Positions 33,988-46,184 of a stretch of 64,000 nucleotides of DNA are shown here, in pieces; within the stretch, counting starts at the first letter, position 1; the number at the start of each line of letters is the position of its first letter. This stretch comes from Lentinula raphanica (Eukaryota > Basidiomycota > Agaricomycetes > Agaricales > Omphalotaceae), in assembly GCA_027919835.1 (NCBI GenBank), contig JANVFP010000013.1, forward strand, positions 434,001-498,000, written 5' to 3'. The position numbers were made by a program, and so were the translations under genes. Under the pieces are notes generated by a model, which worked only from the letters and a program-made list of their open reading frames with translations, made no database searches and had not been told where the DNA came from.

Positions 33988-35522
33988 ATGTCGTGCGTTC
34001 ATTTCCAGTACTTTCCTCCTTCCTCAGCTGATTCTCGCGTTTGCCAGTCGCCCAAACACATCATCAGCCAAAACAGAGTCACCTGCACCTGACCTTTCAC
34101 CAGACAACGCAATCGAACACGCCAAACGCGCTTTCGCGCTCAAAAAGTTCGAACAAGCTGTAGAATATTATGCCACTGCTCTTGAGCACCTGTAAGCCAC
34201 GGTCTTCTCTTTGATGGCTTGTCACGGCCACTCATTCAAGTCGCGTCTGGTATCTAGCTCTCAAAAACTAGGCGAACACTCGCCCGAGATTGCGGATTTA
34301 TACTTCGCATACGGCAAAGCACTTTTGGAGAACGCTATATCTCAGAGTGCCGTGCTTGGGAAAGAACAATCAGAGGAAGAGAACTTGGAGAACAAGACTA
34401 GTGCGCTCTGCATGTCCTTTGTGTGTTTTACTCTACAGCTGATATCTTCCTCAGCGACAGATCCCAGCGGGCACGCTCCCATCCTATCATTCTCTGGTGA
34501 TGCAGAAGATACTGCGGAAGATAACGCAGTGGACCTTTTCGCTCAGGCAGCCAAAGATGTCGCGGAAGCAGAGCAAGAGGAGGAGGACAATGATGATGAA
34601 AACGCAGAACCGGAGGATGATTTTAACGCAGCATGGGAGGTCCTTGACCTAGCGAGGGCGATCTACGACAAACAACACGATATGGATACGAGCAACGACG
34701 ATGTGACTCTGAAATTAGCAGATTGCTATATAACCCTCGGAGACGTGTCATTGGAAACAGGTACGCGTCAAATCTACTGCAGATTCCTTAACTTGTCTAA
34801 CAAAAGTCGCTGCGTTCAGAGAAATTCGATCAAGCCATTGAAGACTACGAATTCGGTTTGACACTCAAAAGCAAACTTCTCCCAGTATCCTCTCGACAGA
34901 TAGCAGAGGCGCATTACAAACTCAGTATTGTCCTTGATTTGACACCTGGTCGGCTTTCGGATTCTATACATCATGCAGAACAAGCTTTGCAAAGTATAGA
35001 ACAACGATTGGAAGAACTCCAAGCGGCAAAAGCGAACCCTTCTTCGTCGAGTGGCAAGGCGGAGGAGGTGAAGGCGGATCCGAAAGGCAAAGGAAAGGCT
35101 CCAGCTGCAGTCGTGCTCAAAGACGACGCCATACAAAATATGTCGGCCACTCAACTTGAAGGTGAGATCAAGGAACTGGGTGAGCTGAAAGAAGATCTTG
35201 CGCTTAAGGTAAGCGTTGGACAATCTTTACTCTATGTTCATTCCAACGATACATCCTGCCTCAGATCGAAGAACTCAAATTAGCCCCCAACGAGGCACTG
35301 GCGGGAAGTGCACCAGTTTTAGCGGCGCAAGCTTTGGACAAAGAACTCGGTTCAGAACCTTCTGCGTCAGCTTCCACCACTGCTGTAGTCAACGATTTGA
35401 CGAATATAGTTCGAAAGAAGAATGCACCAGCGACCGATGCGTCGTCTACAAAGCGGAAAGCGGAAGACGGAGAGGATTCTGGGTCTGAAAAGAAACCAAA
35501 ACTGGATGAGGGAACTTCGTGA
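33988..35522 (+). CDS. NASP/Sim3/Hif1-type histone chaperone (SHNi-TPR)
   Basis: Exon 1 is only five bases (ATGTC), spliced to CGCCCAAAC to give MSRPNTSSAK. TPR-like helices follow: AIEHAKRAFALKKFEQAVEY, then TQKLGEHSPEIADLYFAYGK, interrupted by a large acidic insert (AEAEQEEEDNDDENAEPEDD), then AAWEVLDLARAIYDKQ, LADCYITLGDVSLET, EKFDQAIEDYEFGLTLKSKL and IAEAHYKLSIVLDLTPGRL. The SHNi-TPR motif and the acidic loop in TPR2 are hallmarks of NASP, Sim3 and Hif1, which escort histone H3 to chromatin or centromeres. The C-terminus has an NLS-like TKRKAEDG and KKPKLDEG. This identification rests on motif order and should be good. Confidence 0.88.
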
Positions 35523-35707
35523 ATGTCTGATTGCCGTGCATGATACTGTAGCCTTTTCGATGATTGCAGATTGACACACAATTTTCTAACAAATCTACTT
35601 TATTCGGAAGATTAGATTTAGAGAGCGTTCACTGGCAAGTGTTCACATGAGAATTTCAAAAACGTCGAGACGGAAGTATTACTCATCACCTCATCTCTCC
35701 TCCCGCC

Positions 35708-37550
35708 ATGGAGGTTACCGAAAGAGATGAAGCTGGAAATGTCGTCCGGATACGAATCAAATCTTCAACGGTCTCTCTCGAGCTTCTATGCTGTTGATGA
35801 TTCGAGCTGACCCGTAGTTCAAGCCCGGACTAGTGGCGTTCGACACGAAGGAGAACAATACATCATCTCGCGCGTCGTTTCTGAGCTTCATCGCAAAAGT
35901 GTTCTTACCAGCTGGATATCCACGTAGTGTTTCGCCCGGTGTGTCTCCTACCGCTCACTCTATTTATGGAGGCTAATCAAATAAACCTTCAAATTCAGAT
36001 TACCTACGGTACGCGTATCAATCTTATGCTGTAGATGTGTTTGATGGATTCGGAATATAGCTATCAAGTCTTGAACGCGGCTCAAGCTTTCTGCAGCTCT
36101 CTAGCCAGCCTGTTGTCATCCAGAGCGACACTTGAAGGTTGGGTCAACATCCTCTCATGAAGCGAACTTGCTTTATATGATACTGCTTTTACCAGGTTAT
36201 GGTGTAGGGAATGCATCCGCGTCATCGACGAACGCTCTCCTACTCACCGTACTACAAGACATGTCCAATCGACTCACAAGTTCGTATCGTATTTAGGGAA
36301 TACCTGCTTATTCAACTCATAACCGCCTCGCAATCTTAGCTATCGTAGCAGCTTATTACTTTGGATCTTCCCTGCTGCCTGAAGCCAAAACGTACCGTTT
36401 CCTTGCCGATCTTCTGAACGACACAGCGGTCATCATCGACACACTCTCTCCACTCCTTGCCTCTCTGTACGACTCATACTCTCCGACCTTCATGGCGACT
36501 ACACCATTCCTTCCTCCAAAAGTCCCACTACGTGTATATACCCTTTGCCTCAGTGCTTCAATCCGTGCTCTATGTGGTATCGCAGCGGGTGGTTCGAAAA
36601 CAGCTATCACGATGCATTTTGCAACTCCTTTGGAGGGAGTTGGTGACCTTGGAGATCTGAATGCGAAAGACTCGAGTAAAGAGACTGTGCTTGCTCTGTT
36701 GGGTATGCTGGTAAGTAGAATGATCATGAACCTTCAAGAACGTGCTTTTACTTTCCGGAGATACTACTGATGTGCTCTTTAGATTGGCACCGTGGTCGTG
36801 CCATACCTCACTACTCCTTGGTCGACTTATACAGTCCTCTTCACGTTGGTGTTCATCCACCTCTTCATTAACTACATCGGTGTGCGTGGAGTCATTCTCC
36901 GAAGCCTAAATCGGCAACGTGCATGCTTGGCCTGGATGACATTCAAGTCTAAACATGACCTCAACAACACTCCCACTCATCTTGCAACATTAGAACGTAT
37001 CCTCACGTACTCGGACATCATTCAAGATTATCCCTCAAGAACCGTCATCGGACGCTGTGCAATGGGTTCTAGTTTTGCAGCTTGTGACCCGGATCCCGAC
37101 ATCCTGTACATCTTTCGGCACAAACGCTATATTCTCTGTCTAGACAGAAAAAGCTCTTTCGTCCATGGAGCGATTCCACAACTCCATATCCTTTTGAAGC
37201 AAGGCTACAATGCTGCAGATCAACTGCATGCTTGGCTTTTTGCGTGTGAAGTGACACGACGTTTTGCCTCTGGGATGACAGGAACAGCTGCATTAGGACC
37301 TCTTATTCAAGAAGCGTTGAGCACTTTTGATGAAGACTACTCGATCTTCTTGAAAGATCTGCAGAAACATGGGTGGATAACTGTCCCTTTAACGGCGGAC
37401 GAATCAATCAATAACGAGGACAACGAATATCATTCACCGCCGCTTCTTCCTGGCTCGCACACGGTATCTTTCAGTGTCGGTGTTCCAAAAAGTGTTGTCG
37501 TTGCGGTGGACCTTTCTTCGAGTACACTAGACAGTAAGAAGGAGCGGTGA
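35708..37550 (+). CDS. RUS/DUF647 family membrane protein (RUSF1-like)
   Basis: Starting at MEVTERDEAGNVV, the exons give the family signature FLPAGYPRSVSPDYLRYQVLNAAQAFCSSLAS, then ATLEGYGVGNASASSTNALLLTVLQDMS, a PEAKTYRFLADLLNDTA block and MATTPFLPPKVPLRVYTLCLSASIRALC. Hydrophobic helices such as GTVVVPYLTTPW and LFTLVFIHLFINYIGVRGV suggest membrane insertion. The C-terminal region (about 210 residues) is soluble. In plants ROOT UVB SENSITIVE proteins act in vitamin B6-linked photoprotection; animal RUSF1 and fungal members are poorly characterised. Several introns, the first after KSST. The stop is at 37548-37550. Confidence 0.85.
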
Positions 37551-37681
37551 TCAGATCATATGTAGCATTTGTGTGTACGCCACTGAAAAGCCTTTTGTAA
37601 TTTGCTGATGCCAAAAACGCGTTCTTGTAGCATAAGTCGTTCGAACCCTACTACATAGCAGGAATGGGCGAACGCAGAACA

Positions 37682-38122
37682 TTAGCGTTGAGTCGCCGAC
37701 TGCGACGCCTTCGAGACGAGTGGATATCCTCGATGAAGCCCAGGACAGAGAGAGTTATTCATAACGCTAGAACCAAAACCACATAGAACCACATCGTGCC
37801 CTTCTCGCATAAGAAGGTTGAAATTATTGTATTTTATCCCAAGCTCATGAAATCGTCGCAAAGCCTTTCCGCAGCCTTCGACATCGAGTCCTGGTCCTAC
37901 AGGCCTTGCATCTACTAGTATCCACTCAGTGACGAATCCAGCCACGCGCCCTGCATTCCCCTCGGTAAGATGACCAAGAAACTTGGGTCCGATACCCTTC
38001 CCATAAATATACTTAAGTCTCATAAATATAAGCAGTCGTCTCGGCCTCCAAGCAGGCGATTTCCCAAGGCAAAGGGCGACCTTGGTTAAGACAGGCTTCC
38101 CATCAAGAAGATGTGTGGACAT
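37682..38122 (-). CDS. protein kinase-like fragment lacking catalytic motifs
   Basis: An ATG-initiated, intronless frame of 146 codons. The segment IGPKFLGHLTEGNAGRVAGFVTEWI and the later LRRFHELGIKYNNFNLLMRE are characteristic of a fungal protein-kinase-like family, the second matching the catalytic loop. In that loop the usual HxD-type catalytic motif (as in HGDVNKHNFLV) is replaced by KYNNFNLLM, and the expected DFE-type motif after it reads CGFGSS. The N-lobe with the nucleotide-binding Lys is missing. It may be a truncated pseudogene of a kinase or a short pseudokinase. The only neighbours are a RUS gene (convergent) and the FHA gene (divergent). Confidence 0.5.
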   Translation of the reverse strand: MSTHLLDGKPVLTKVALCLGKSPAWRPRRLLIFMRLKYIYGKGIGPKFLGHLTEGNAGRVAGFVTEWILVDARPVGPGLDVEGCGKALRRFHELGIKYNNFNLLMREGHDVVLCGFGSSVMNNSLCPGLHRGYPLVSKASQSATQR

Positions 38123-38399
38123 GTTGATACGTTGGTCTATTTGTTGTTTTGGTGTAAAATACAGCTCGTTGATTTTGATTGGATGTCAGATGGCAGAGGT
38201 TCTCCACCCCGGGAACTTGACACTGGAAGCTGGAAGCCTGGAACTTGGAAGCAGAGTGCTCAAGCTCAAACGCCGGGCGCTTCAGGTATGATATATCATG
38301 ACGTAAGCAACGCGATCATGTGTGGCAAATGTTGGCAAACAATCAACAACTTCAACTTCAACTTGTACCACGACTATTGACCCTGCCGTTCGTTCCAGA

Positions 38400-41300
38400 A
38401 TGAGCTCCCCATCCTCTCCTATGATTGACAATAGTCAGATTGGGAGATACGGGACGTTGTCTCTCATGAAACAAAATGAACCCAACACTGTTATCACCTC
38501 CTTTGGAATTGATTCTGACAACCTCACCTTTGGCCGAGATCAGAAATGCGGTGTGCGACTTTACTATCCGGATGTCAGTCCTATCCATTGCAAGATAACG
38601 TTCAAAGAACGGAAGGTGGGAGCGTATCGTGCATTACAAGACTCATAGAGATGTCTGACTTCGGTCCTTTAGGCTTACCTCGTTGTTTTGGGAACTCAAG
38701 GACTAGTTGTCGATGGATGCAAGGTGTTTCCTGGTTCATCAACATCAACGCCGAACACTATACCTCTTGGAAATCAGTCGGAAATTGAGATTCACGGCAA
38801 GCGTTTCAAGTTTACCTATCCACCAAAGGAATTGCGAGCACAATTGTCATCCACACCAACGTGTCAGTCTCCGATATTCGGTCACCTGTATCGTTCTCTG
38901 ATTCTCTCTGATATATAGTACCCAAGAGACGCGCTCTTCGTCTTTCCATGATCGAGTCCGCAGAAGTATTTTCTCCTCGTCCATCCGCTAATGCGATGGA
39001 AAACCTGCGCGTTTTGCAATCTCCGCTCAAACCTTATACAATACGGTCTAGATCATCATCGCCTCATATCCCTACCCCGTCTCGGTCGCTTTTTCCTTCC
39101 ACCACTATTTCCCAACGATCGAGTGAGGATGCCGATGACGAAGAGGAGATTATTCTTGTAGAAGGCAACAGTCCTCGTGTGGTAGAAGAAGCTGAAGATC
39201 TCATCATCCTGGAGGACGTGGAAATCACAACAAGCGCTGAAGTGGCTCCAACACCTTCTGACATTCGCAGGTCACCTAGCAAGTCCCCAACAAAACCGCA
39301 ATATGTTCCAGCTCCTCCGCCAATGCTTCTACCTCCTCAGCCACCCATGACCCCTCGTAGATCTCGGCCTACACTTCATAAAGCCGTCTTGATACGGAGC
39401 GCTCAACGTGTGGTGCTGGCTGAAATGCGACGTGAAGAAGAACTTGAAGAGCAGGAGGAGGAGGCGGAAGTTACCGGTAGTATCTTAGTTGAGGATGAAG
39501 ATGAAGATGAGGGTCTTGAGTCAGTAAAGGATCACGAAGGAACAAGAGAGGAGACAGAGGAACAAAATGACAGCAACTCTTCAACATGGAAGGAGAGTCT
39601 TGGACGGATCTGGCCTTTCCGTCGATCCACGTCTCCTACGAAAGATATCTCTAAAGAGGAAGGAAAAGAGCATCCAGTTTCTGTGGAGCCCATGGATGTT
39701 GATTCGGAGGGCGACGAGGCGAACAACAACAAAGATGGGAATGTGACTGTTTCAGACGTGAGTCGGGCAACTCCCGCACAGGCCCCGGCTCTCTATCCAA
39801 GATTGGATGGTTCACTTCTTCCCCCACCTTCACGTCAACTTTTCAATACTCCTCAGCCACACCGACCCGCACCTCCCAAGCCTCGTTTCAGCTTGCGTCC
39901 TTCCTCGTCTGCGTTACCGAGTCAGCCTCGAATTTCACTTGGCGGAAACGGGGAACCACGTAGAATCAAAGTAGAGGAGCAGCCTTGGAAAGTCCAGGAC
40001 TTGGTCGTACCTTCCCCTCCTTCGTCTCCAACCCGGCCTTCCAATAATCAACCTAGTCAACCTGGGATGCGAGACAGAACTCCCGGGCTCAACACGCTTT
40101 CGGATGCAGAACGACGAGCTATCCAAGAACGACGTAGATCTGCTCTCCGCACTCCGGATAACTTCTTCCTCGGGGGAATTCCGGGTATGTCACCTACGAA
40201 AAACGCTGGCCAGACGCCTGCGAGAACTGCGAGGAAATCCTTGGCTGCATCTAGTTCGGATGACCAACTTGATACCCGAAGTCTCTTAGAGAAGATGAAG
40301 GAGACGGTTGAAGGTATCAAAGCGGAGAGGCGAGCATCACTGGCCTCACCTCAGAAGAGGCCTTTCAGCGAAACTAATCCTGCCGCTGAGGAATTTTCTT
40401 TACTGCGTTCGCCCGCCAAATCGGGCGTTCGATTGTCACCAGCTATCATCGAGGATGAAGAAACCGAACTGTCTCCACCGCATATCATTGCTACGTCGGA
40501 ATCACCGAAGACAGCTGACGATTCGAATATTTCCAGACTCTCAGCATCTGGGTCTTATCCCGCTGAAGGTGATGTGCAGATGACCGACGTGGCCAGAGAA
40601 AAGGACATTAGTCTGCCTGCTTTTGCAAATCCATCAAAATTAGCACGGCCCATCTCTAAGAGAGTTGGTCGAGACCGTTTCGTCGACACACCGTCGTTAG
40701 CAGACGACGAGGCATCGCCTGATGTGATTGGCAGGATGGAGGACCGAGACAGTGACGACGAAGGGCAGAGTTCTCGAAAATCAGGCATGGTCTTACGAGG
40801 AATAGGCAAATCACTTTCCCTGACCACAAGTGAACTTTCGAAGGTGACATCTCCTTTGTTCATGACGAGTTGATTGGATTGAAGAACTAATCATGTTCAC
40901 AGGATTCCTTGAATCCGTCTTCTACAGTAACAGCTTCATCCTTAAAGGACACTGTCGAGGATGTCGGTACTGCACCAAACGTCGAAGCTCCGACACAAGA
41001 TGTCCCTGATGACGATGATGCTCAGCCACAAGCTCCTGAATCGTTGAAGCCTCAACCTACTACGAGCCGTACCCGGTCTCGCTCTCGTTCGAAAACTCCT
41101 GGTACTGGTACCCTATTCAACCCTTCCTCGACCAATGAGAAACACGACACAACCACCACTCCCCTGCCATTGCGTCGGTCGACGCGAAAAGCTTCTGCCG
41201 AACCTGATGCTCACACCACTGATGACGAAGGAACTGCTACCAAGCGCGCGCGCAGTACAGCTAGAAGCCGGACACGGGGTCAAACAGCGGTGGAATCGGA

Positions 41301-41799
41301 GCCCGAGTCGTCCTCCAAGGCTGCCTCAAAGAAGCCTCCGAGCCGCACTACACGAGCGAGAGCCAAGACACCAGTGTCGGAAGCAGAGACCGATGATACC
41401 AACAACGATGAACCAACGGTCACCAAGCCTAAACGGGGGAGACGTCCGAAAGTTGCTGCGGTACCTGAAGTCATCAAAGAGGAAGAGACTGATGAGCTTC
41501 CGGCAACTAGGTCTACTACTCGTACGAGGAAGACGGCGACCTCCTCTAATTCCTCGCTCATTCCGGCACCGGCAGGGCGGTCGAAAAAGACTGCTCCACC
41601 TGAAGTGTTGGAAGAGACGGATGTCAACAAGGAAAACTCGCATGCTAGTGATGATGAGCCGGTTGTAACAAAAACAAAGACCGGTCGACCCCGTAAAGCG
41701 ACGGCACCAAAGATCAAGGAAGAGGTCACAACTGAACCCGAGACCTTGCTCCATTCAGGTGCTAAAACCCGAACGATGCAAACGAGGTCCAAGACATAA
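38400..41799 (+). CDS. FHA-domain nuclear protein with AT-hook-like motifs
   Basis: The first exon starts MSSPSSPMIDNSQIG and runs into an N-terminal FHA domain: FGIDSDNLTFGRDQKCGVRL, DVSPIHCKITF, then LVVLGTQGLVVDG and IEIHGKRFKFTYPP. FHA domains bind phosphothreonine. The rest is long, acidic and disordered, with SP/TP sites, a SLGRIWPFRRSTSP segment, SDAERRAIQERRRSALRTPD and a LEKMKETVEGIKAERRAS helix. The C-terminal exon is rich in Lys/Thr/Pro with KRGRRPKV and GRPRKATAP, which match AT-hook cores that bind AT-rich DNA. FHA plus long repeat-poor nuclear tail recalls Ki-67-like organisation, but homology is not established. The exon join at 40850-40904 (LTTSELS to DSLNPSS) is inferred. Confidence 0.8.
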
Positions 41800-42204
41800 A
41801 GTATGGATAAAGTCGTTATGTGTATTCATTGTTTTATATCCAGCTATATACTAGAACGGCCGCCTCGAGGTGGCTGAGCCCTTGCTTGAGCTCTGAGAGA
41901 CGACAAGGACTTGATACCGATGGATAGAGCCTTTCAGAAGGCAGTTGACTCCAGAGCTCGAGCTTGAGCGCTCTTAGCCTCTTACTATTAGTGCACACTG
42001 CATGAGGATACTTATCTTATCTCTGGATCATTCAGCGCTTGTCCTTATCGTGATTACACATTTGTTTGTTCCCGATGTTTACGGAAAACAACCGGCGCCT
42101 ATGAATTATACACCCCCAAGAGCCCTTGACAAGCAAGGGAATTGCTACAGACTCCTACTTACAACAAGAAGTATTTGATGGGGCAACTCTTCAGCCCCAG
42201 AGAG
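41800..42204. other. convergent 3' spacer
   Basis: 405 bp without supported exon between the FHA gene and PRO2. A GAGCTC/GAGCTTGAGC-type sequence recurs (about 41891 and 41953), but too short to call a repeat. Confidence 0.4.
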
Positions 42205-43737
42205 TCACTGTAAGAAGGGAACAGCGGTGGCGCTCAGGCGTTTGTGCTTGTACTGTTTTTTACCTGTTCCAAATTCCCCTACAACATGTCCTGAGGGAGC
42301 CTTGCTCCTCATCATGTACTTATACGTCACCAGCCCATCCAAGCCAACAGGACCTCGGGCATGAATCCTACCAGTACTAATACCAACCTCCGTTCCAAAC
42401 CCATATCGGAAGCCATCAGCAAAACGGGTACTAGCATTGACAAAGGTTCCTGCAGAGTCAACACCACGACAGAATATGGATGCTACGGCTTCGGATTCGG
42501 TGATGATGGAGTCGGTATGGTGAGATGAGTGAGAATTGATGAACTGGATCGCGGAGCCTACGGAAGGGAGGACGATGACCGAAAGAATCAAGTCGAGATG
42601 CTCCGTATCATAGGCAGACGGCTCAGAGGGTGAAACGAGGGATTCGTAGTTCGAAGGTGTTGGGAGAAGATGCTTGATTGCGTTCAGACTCGGTGGATCA
42701 CATAGAAGCTTGACATTGGCATCCAGTAACGCTTTTGCTACGGGGGGCCAAACAGTCTGTACGACGGCTTCATGTAGGATAAGATTCTCTGAGGCATTGC
42801 AAGCTGCAGGATAATCAATCTATGTACTACGATTGAGTCTGAGATGACACTTTCTAATGAAGTCACTCACTTTTGAATCGAGTACCACTCGAATTGCCTT
42901 GGTAACATCAGCATGCTCGTCAATGAAGACCGAACACAAGCCGTCTGCGTGTCCCATGACAGGAATTCGTGTATTGTTCTGTATATTTTTGACGAGGCTA
43001 TTGCTTCCTCGAGGAATTACCAAATCAATGTACTGATCCAGCTGAAGGAGGGAAGACACTTCTGCGCGCGTTTGTATTGCTTGAATGTACAGTTCGGGGA
43101 TCGATGTTTTTGAGAGACCAGCAGATATGGCTTTCGCCAGCATCGTTGTCGTGCGATTAGACTCTTTGCCACCCTTGAGGATTGCGGCATTGCCTGGATA
43201 CGTTGATGAATGAACAGCTTTACGACAGAGAGAAATGGGCTTCTTGTACCGGATTTTATCGCTAAGGACGCAATATTGACCACAACCTCGGGTCTCGCTT
43301 CGAAGATGACAAGGAGAACACCAATAGGGCAAGCGACTCGATACAGTTCGAGATCCTCGTCCAGCTCTGAGGCATACGAGACGTTGCCAGTAGGATCTGG
43401 TAGGGCTGCAACATCGAGGATACCCTGGAGCATTGAATCCCACTTATCACCTCTATTCAGATCGAGTCGTTTTAGGAGGGTTGCCGACATATTCCCTGCT
43501 CTGACCTCATACTCTGCTGCCTACGAGACACACATTGATATTGGTACAATCGCGACAGTGATACACACCGACCTTCAGATCATCTTCATTTGCCAGAAGG
43601 ATTTCGGCCTTACTAGCCTCCAAGGCTTCCCGAATCTGATGCAGAGCTTCTACTCTTTCGGACGAGGGGATGAGTTGTGCTTCTTGGAAAGCATTTTTGG
43701 CTGCTCTTGCAATGTCATGGGCGTTGAAGGAAGACAT
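42205..43737 (-). CDS. PRO2: gamma-glutamyl phosphate reductase
   Basis: The second enzyme of proline synthesis, reducing gamma-glutamyl phosphate with NADPH to glutamate semialdehyde in the cytosol. ProA landmarks are MSSFNAHDIARAAKNAFQEA, RLDLNRGDKWDSMLQGILDV, YRVACPIGVLLVIFEARPEV, NAAILKGGKESNRTTTMLAK, LDQYIDLVIPRGSNSLVKNI, PVMGHADGLCSVFIDEHADV and, in a later exon, IDYPAACNASENLILHE (catalytic Cys in PAACNA). The C-terminal part reads FADGFRYGFGTEVGISTGRI and ARGPVGLDGLVTYKYMMR. Full length for the family. Introns are short. It is divergent from the Cdc24-like gene with 96 bp between starts. Confidence 0.95.
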
Positions 43738-43833
43738 CTTTTTCTCAAATTTGTTCTTGCTCGCGCAATTTTCGGCGTCTGTTTTGACTCGTTCGACCTT
43801 TTTTTACTCTACATGTCTTGAAGATCTTTCATC
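43738..43833. promoter_or_regulatory. 96-bp shared divergent promoter region
   Basis: The PRO2 start on the minus strand and the Cdc24-like start on the plus strand are separated by only 96 bp, so their core promoters must overlap or start inside the 5' leaders. No TATA element is seen. A poly-T run (about 43799-43806) is present. Confidence 0.5.
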
Positions 43834-45878
43834 ATGGTGGACCCTTTCAGCGACAATCATGATGATCTCAAAATCTACAAGACCTGCATGGATCTACAAG
43901 CAAGTCTGCTCTCCTTGCCGGGTTTTGGTATCCATTTTGTAGCCCTCTTAGACGGTCCTGACCCAGTAGTATGCATTCGTGAACTTTGCCACTCTGGGAT
44001 CCCTTTATGCTATCTGTTCAATCTCTTGCCCGTCGAACACTATCCACGCATCGAGCTCAATTTTACGACTTCACACAATAGCGACTACGCTCAGCGTCTC
44101 GCTATAGTTCAATTTGCTATGCGTGTTAGTCAAGCCTTCAAATGTGAATACTTCACCGTGAACGACTTGCCATCTTCAAATGGTTTTGAAAAGGTGATTG
44201 GTCTTACAACCAGCTCTTTCACTCATTCATCATTGGCTCGCGAGGCTTTGGGCGCTGTTTCAGCCGTGCTCGACCGACTGACTTCAGCAGGAATGACACA
44301 AGGATTTTCAAAACGGTTTTTGAACAATCGCGGAACTCCAGACCGTCAACACGAATGTTCGGCCCTTATTGATACTTTACTAGAATCTGAACGCGGGTTT
44401 GTTGCGCAAATGGAAACCATGGAGGTATAACGCATCTATTTCTGTATTGTCACTGCCATTGGATACTCAATATGCCTCCAAGAACTTCTCAAGAGCTCTC
44501 TCCGTCGCTGGAATGCTAGAACCAAAATCTCTGCCTCTGATATTTCCCAAAAAGATGTTTGTGTTCTGTCGCAAATTCTGCATCCAGCTTGAATGCGTAG
44601 CTCAAGTCCCATGGGAAGAACAGAACTGGGGATCTCCTTTTATTTTACGAGTACGTGGCAATGGCTCTTTAGTTATCTCAACATGAAGAAACATCATGCA
44701 GGCTATGGACATGACAATGAATCTGAGCATCCATTGTGTAAACTGGATTCTTGCCAAACCGGGACTTGCTAGTTTTGATATGGAAACATTGCAGGTAAGT
44801 TCATGTAAGTAATTCGTATGCACAAAAAACTTCAACTCTACAACAAGATCCCTGGTTTCAAAGCCACATCCAAGAGCATAGACGCTCTCGCTTCAGTTCC
44901 TCTTCAGCGCATATCCTATTACCGTGATTTTTTGGTGGCAAGTACATATACTCGTCATGTATATCTCATGCTCAAAGCGTCTGTTCAGGGACTTCTCACT
45001 TTTGACCTGACAGAACACAAATATCACAAAGAACTTGTGCTTGGTGTTGCTTGTGTTCAACAGGTCATGGATACCATTTCAAAAGCCCAGAGAAAAGCAA
45101 TAACGGATCAAGTCTGTCAAACACTGCAATCACGCGTTGCAGATTGGCAGATCTTGGACATCAATAGTCTAGGTCAATTCATCTTAGAGAGGAACCTTCT
45201 CACTCGCAGAAACGATCTTCTGCAAAACTTTGACGTCTTCATGTTCGAGAATGAAATTCTCCTCTGTGATGAGGCTTTCCCTCCTGTAACACCCGCTATC
45301 TCTAGAAGAAGCAGACGCAGGGCAATATCAATCTCTACTCCACCCTCTCAAGTTGGTGCGCTTTATATAAAGGATCGTATTCCTACAAGTGGTATCACGG
45401 ATACGACAAGAACCGAATTCGAGCGTGTAAAAGGTAAGTGTACATACAGTACACACTCACAGAGACCCTATCGCTATGTCTGACATGAAAGTAAACAGAC
45501 AATGGGCCGCATCTTTTCTTTCAACTCACGTTGTCCATGGAAGATCGGCGTAGCTTATCGTTTCTTTTCCCTGAGCACGACGACATGCAAAAATGGTACG
45601 ACGAACTCCAGCCATTGAAACGAAAAAGTACGATCGGGGATCAGACTCTGGGAAATACAGACCAAAATCGAGGTCAGCAATCCTGGCAGAGGAAACGAGC
45701 CGCCACATATAGCGGGAAGTCGAGCGATGTAGATGTTCACCCATCAGCGTCAACCAGTCCTCGCTCGACTTTCGATCAAACTGCGCTCGTGCAAGCGCGT
45801 TTCACCAAGTCGGAACCGCCCCGCTTACTCCTTCCAACGTTCCTCGGGACAGATATCACACCTGGAACTCGGAATTAG
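43834..45878 (+). CDS. Cdc24-like RhoGEF (CH-type N-terminus, DH, PH), lacking PB1
   Basis: The N-terminus (LKIYKTCMDLQASLLSLPGF, CHSGIPLCYLFNLLP) matches the Cdc24 calponin-type region. Then comes a DH domain: ALIDTLLESERGFVAQMETM, a helix with LPLIFPKKMFVFCRKFC, LQLYNKIPGFKATSKSIDAL, ASVPLQRISYYRDFLVAST, and helix RYHKEL-type (EHKYHKELVLG). The PH part holds NDLLQNFDVFMFENEILLCD and NGPHLFFQLTLSMEDRRSLS. Cdc24 exchanges GDP for GTP on Cdc42 at sites of polarity. Unlike Cdc24 the protein stops soon after PH, without PB1 that binds Bem1. Another frame, 45815-45893, reads TPSNVPRDRYHTWNSELDAV, which looks like coding remnant, so the tail may be frameshifted. Confidence 0.75.
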
Positions 45879-46184
45879 ACGCTGTAGTCCAAGGTATACA
45901 CGTATAAACACATCTCAAAGTTACTCCCTTGTTTTTGGAGGAGTGCTGCGCCAATAATCAATTCTTGCTTATAGTAGTAGATATTCATCAAGAAATCAAC
46001 ATACTGTCTTTATGAGGGTGTCATAATTTCTTCACAAACAAACTATATACAATCAGAAATGCAACTCTTACATGTTGTGTACATCGCCCCAATGGATTCT
46101 CAGCCTCTCCTTGTCCAAACCATAGGATATTTGTATGAAGACATATGGGCACAAGTTCAACTTCAACCGCATTCCCAACTTCTG
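45879..46184. other. convergent 3' spacer
   Basis: 306 bp after the Cdc24-like stop. No PB1 coding sequence was found here. The sequence is AT-rich with poly(A)-type tracts. Confidence 0.4.

Noticed and set aside
35708..37550. vacuolar Mon1-type protein
   Set aside because: First thought from trafficking-like text, but the FLPAGYPRSVSPDYLRYQ block is the DUF647/RUS signature.
37640..37655. tRNA B-box-like GTTCGAACCC
   Set aside because: No acceptor stem or A box at the right distance; chance match.
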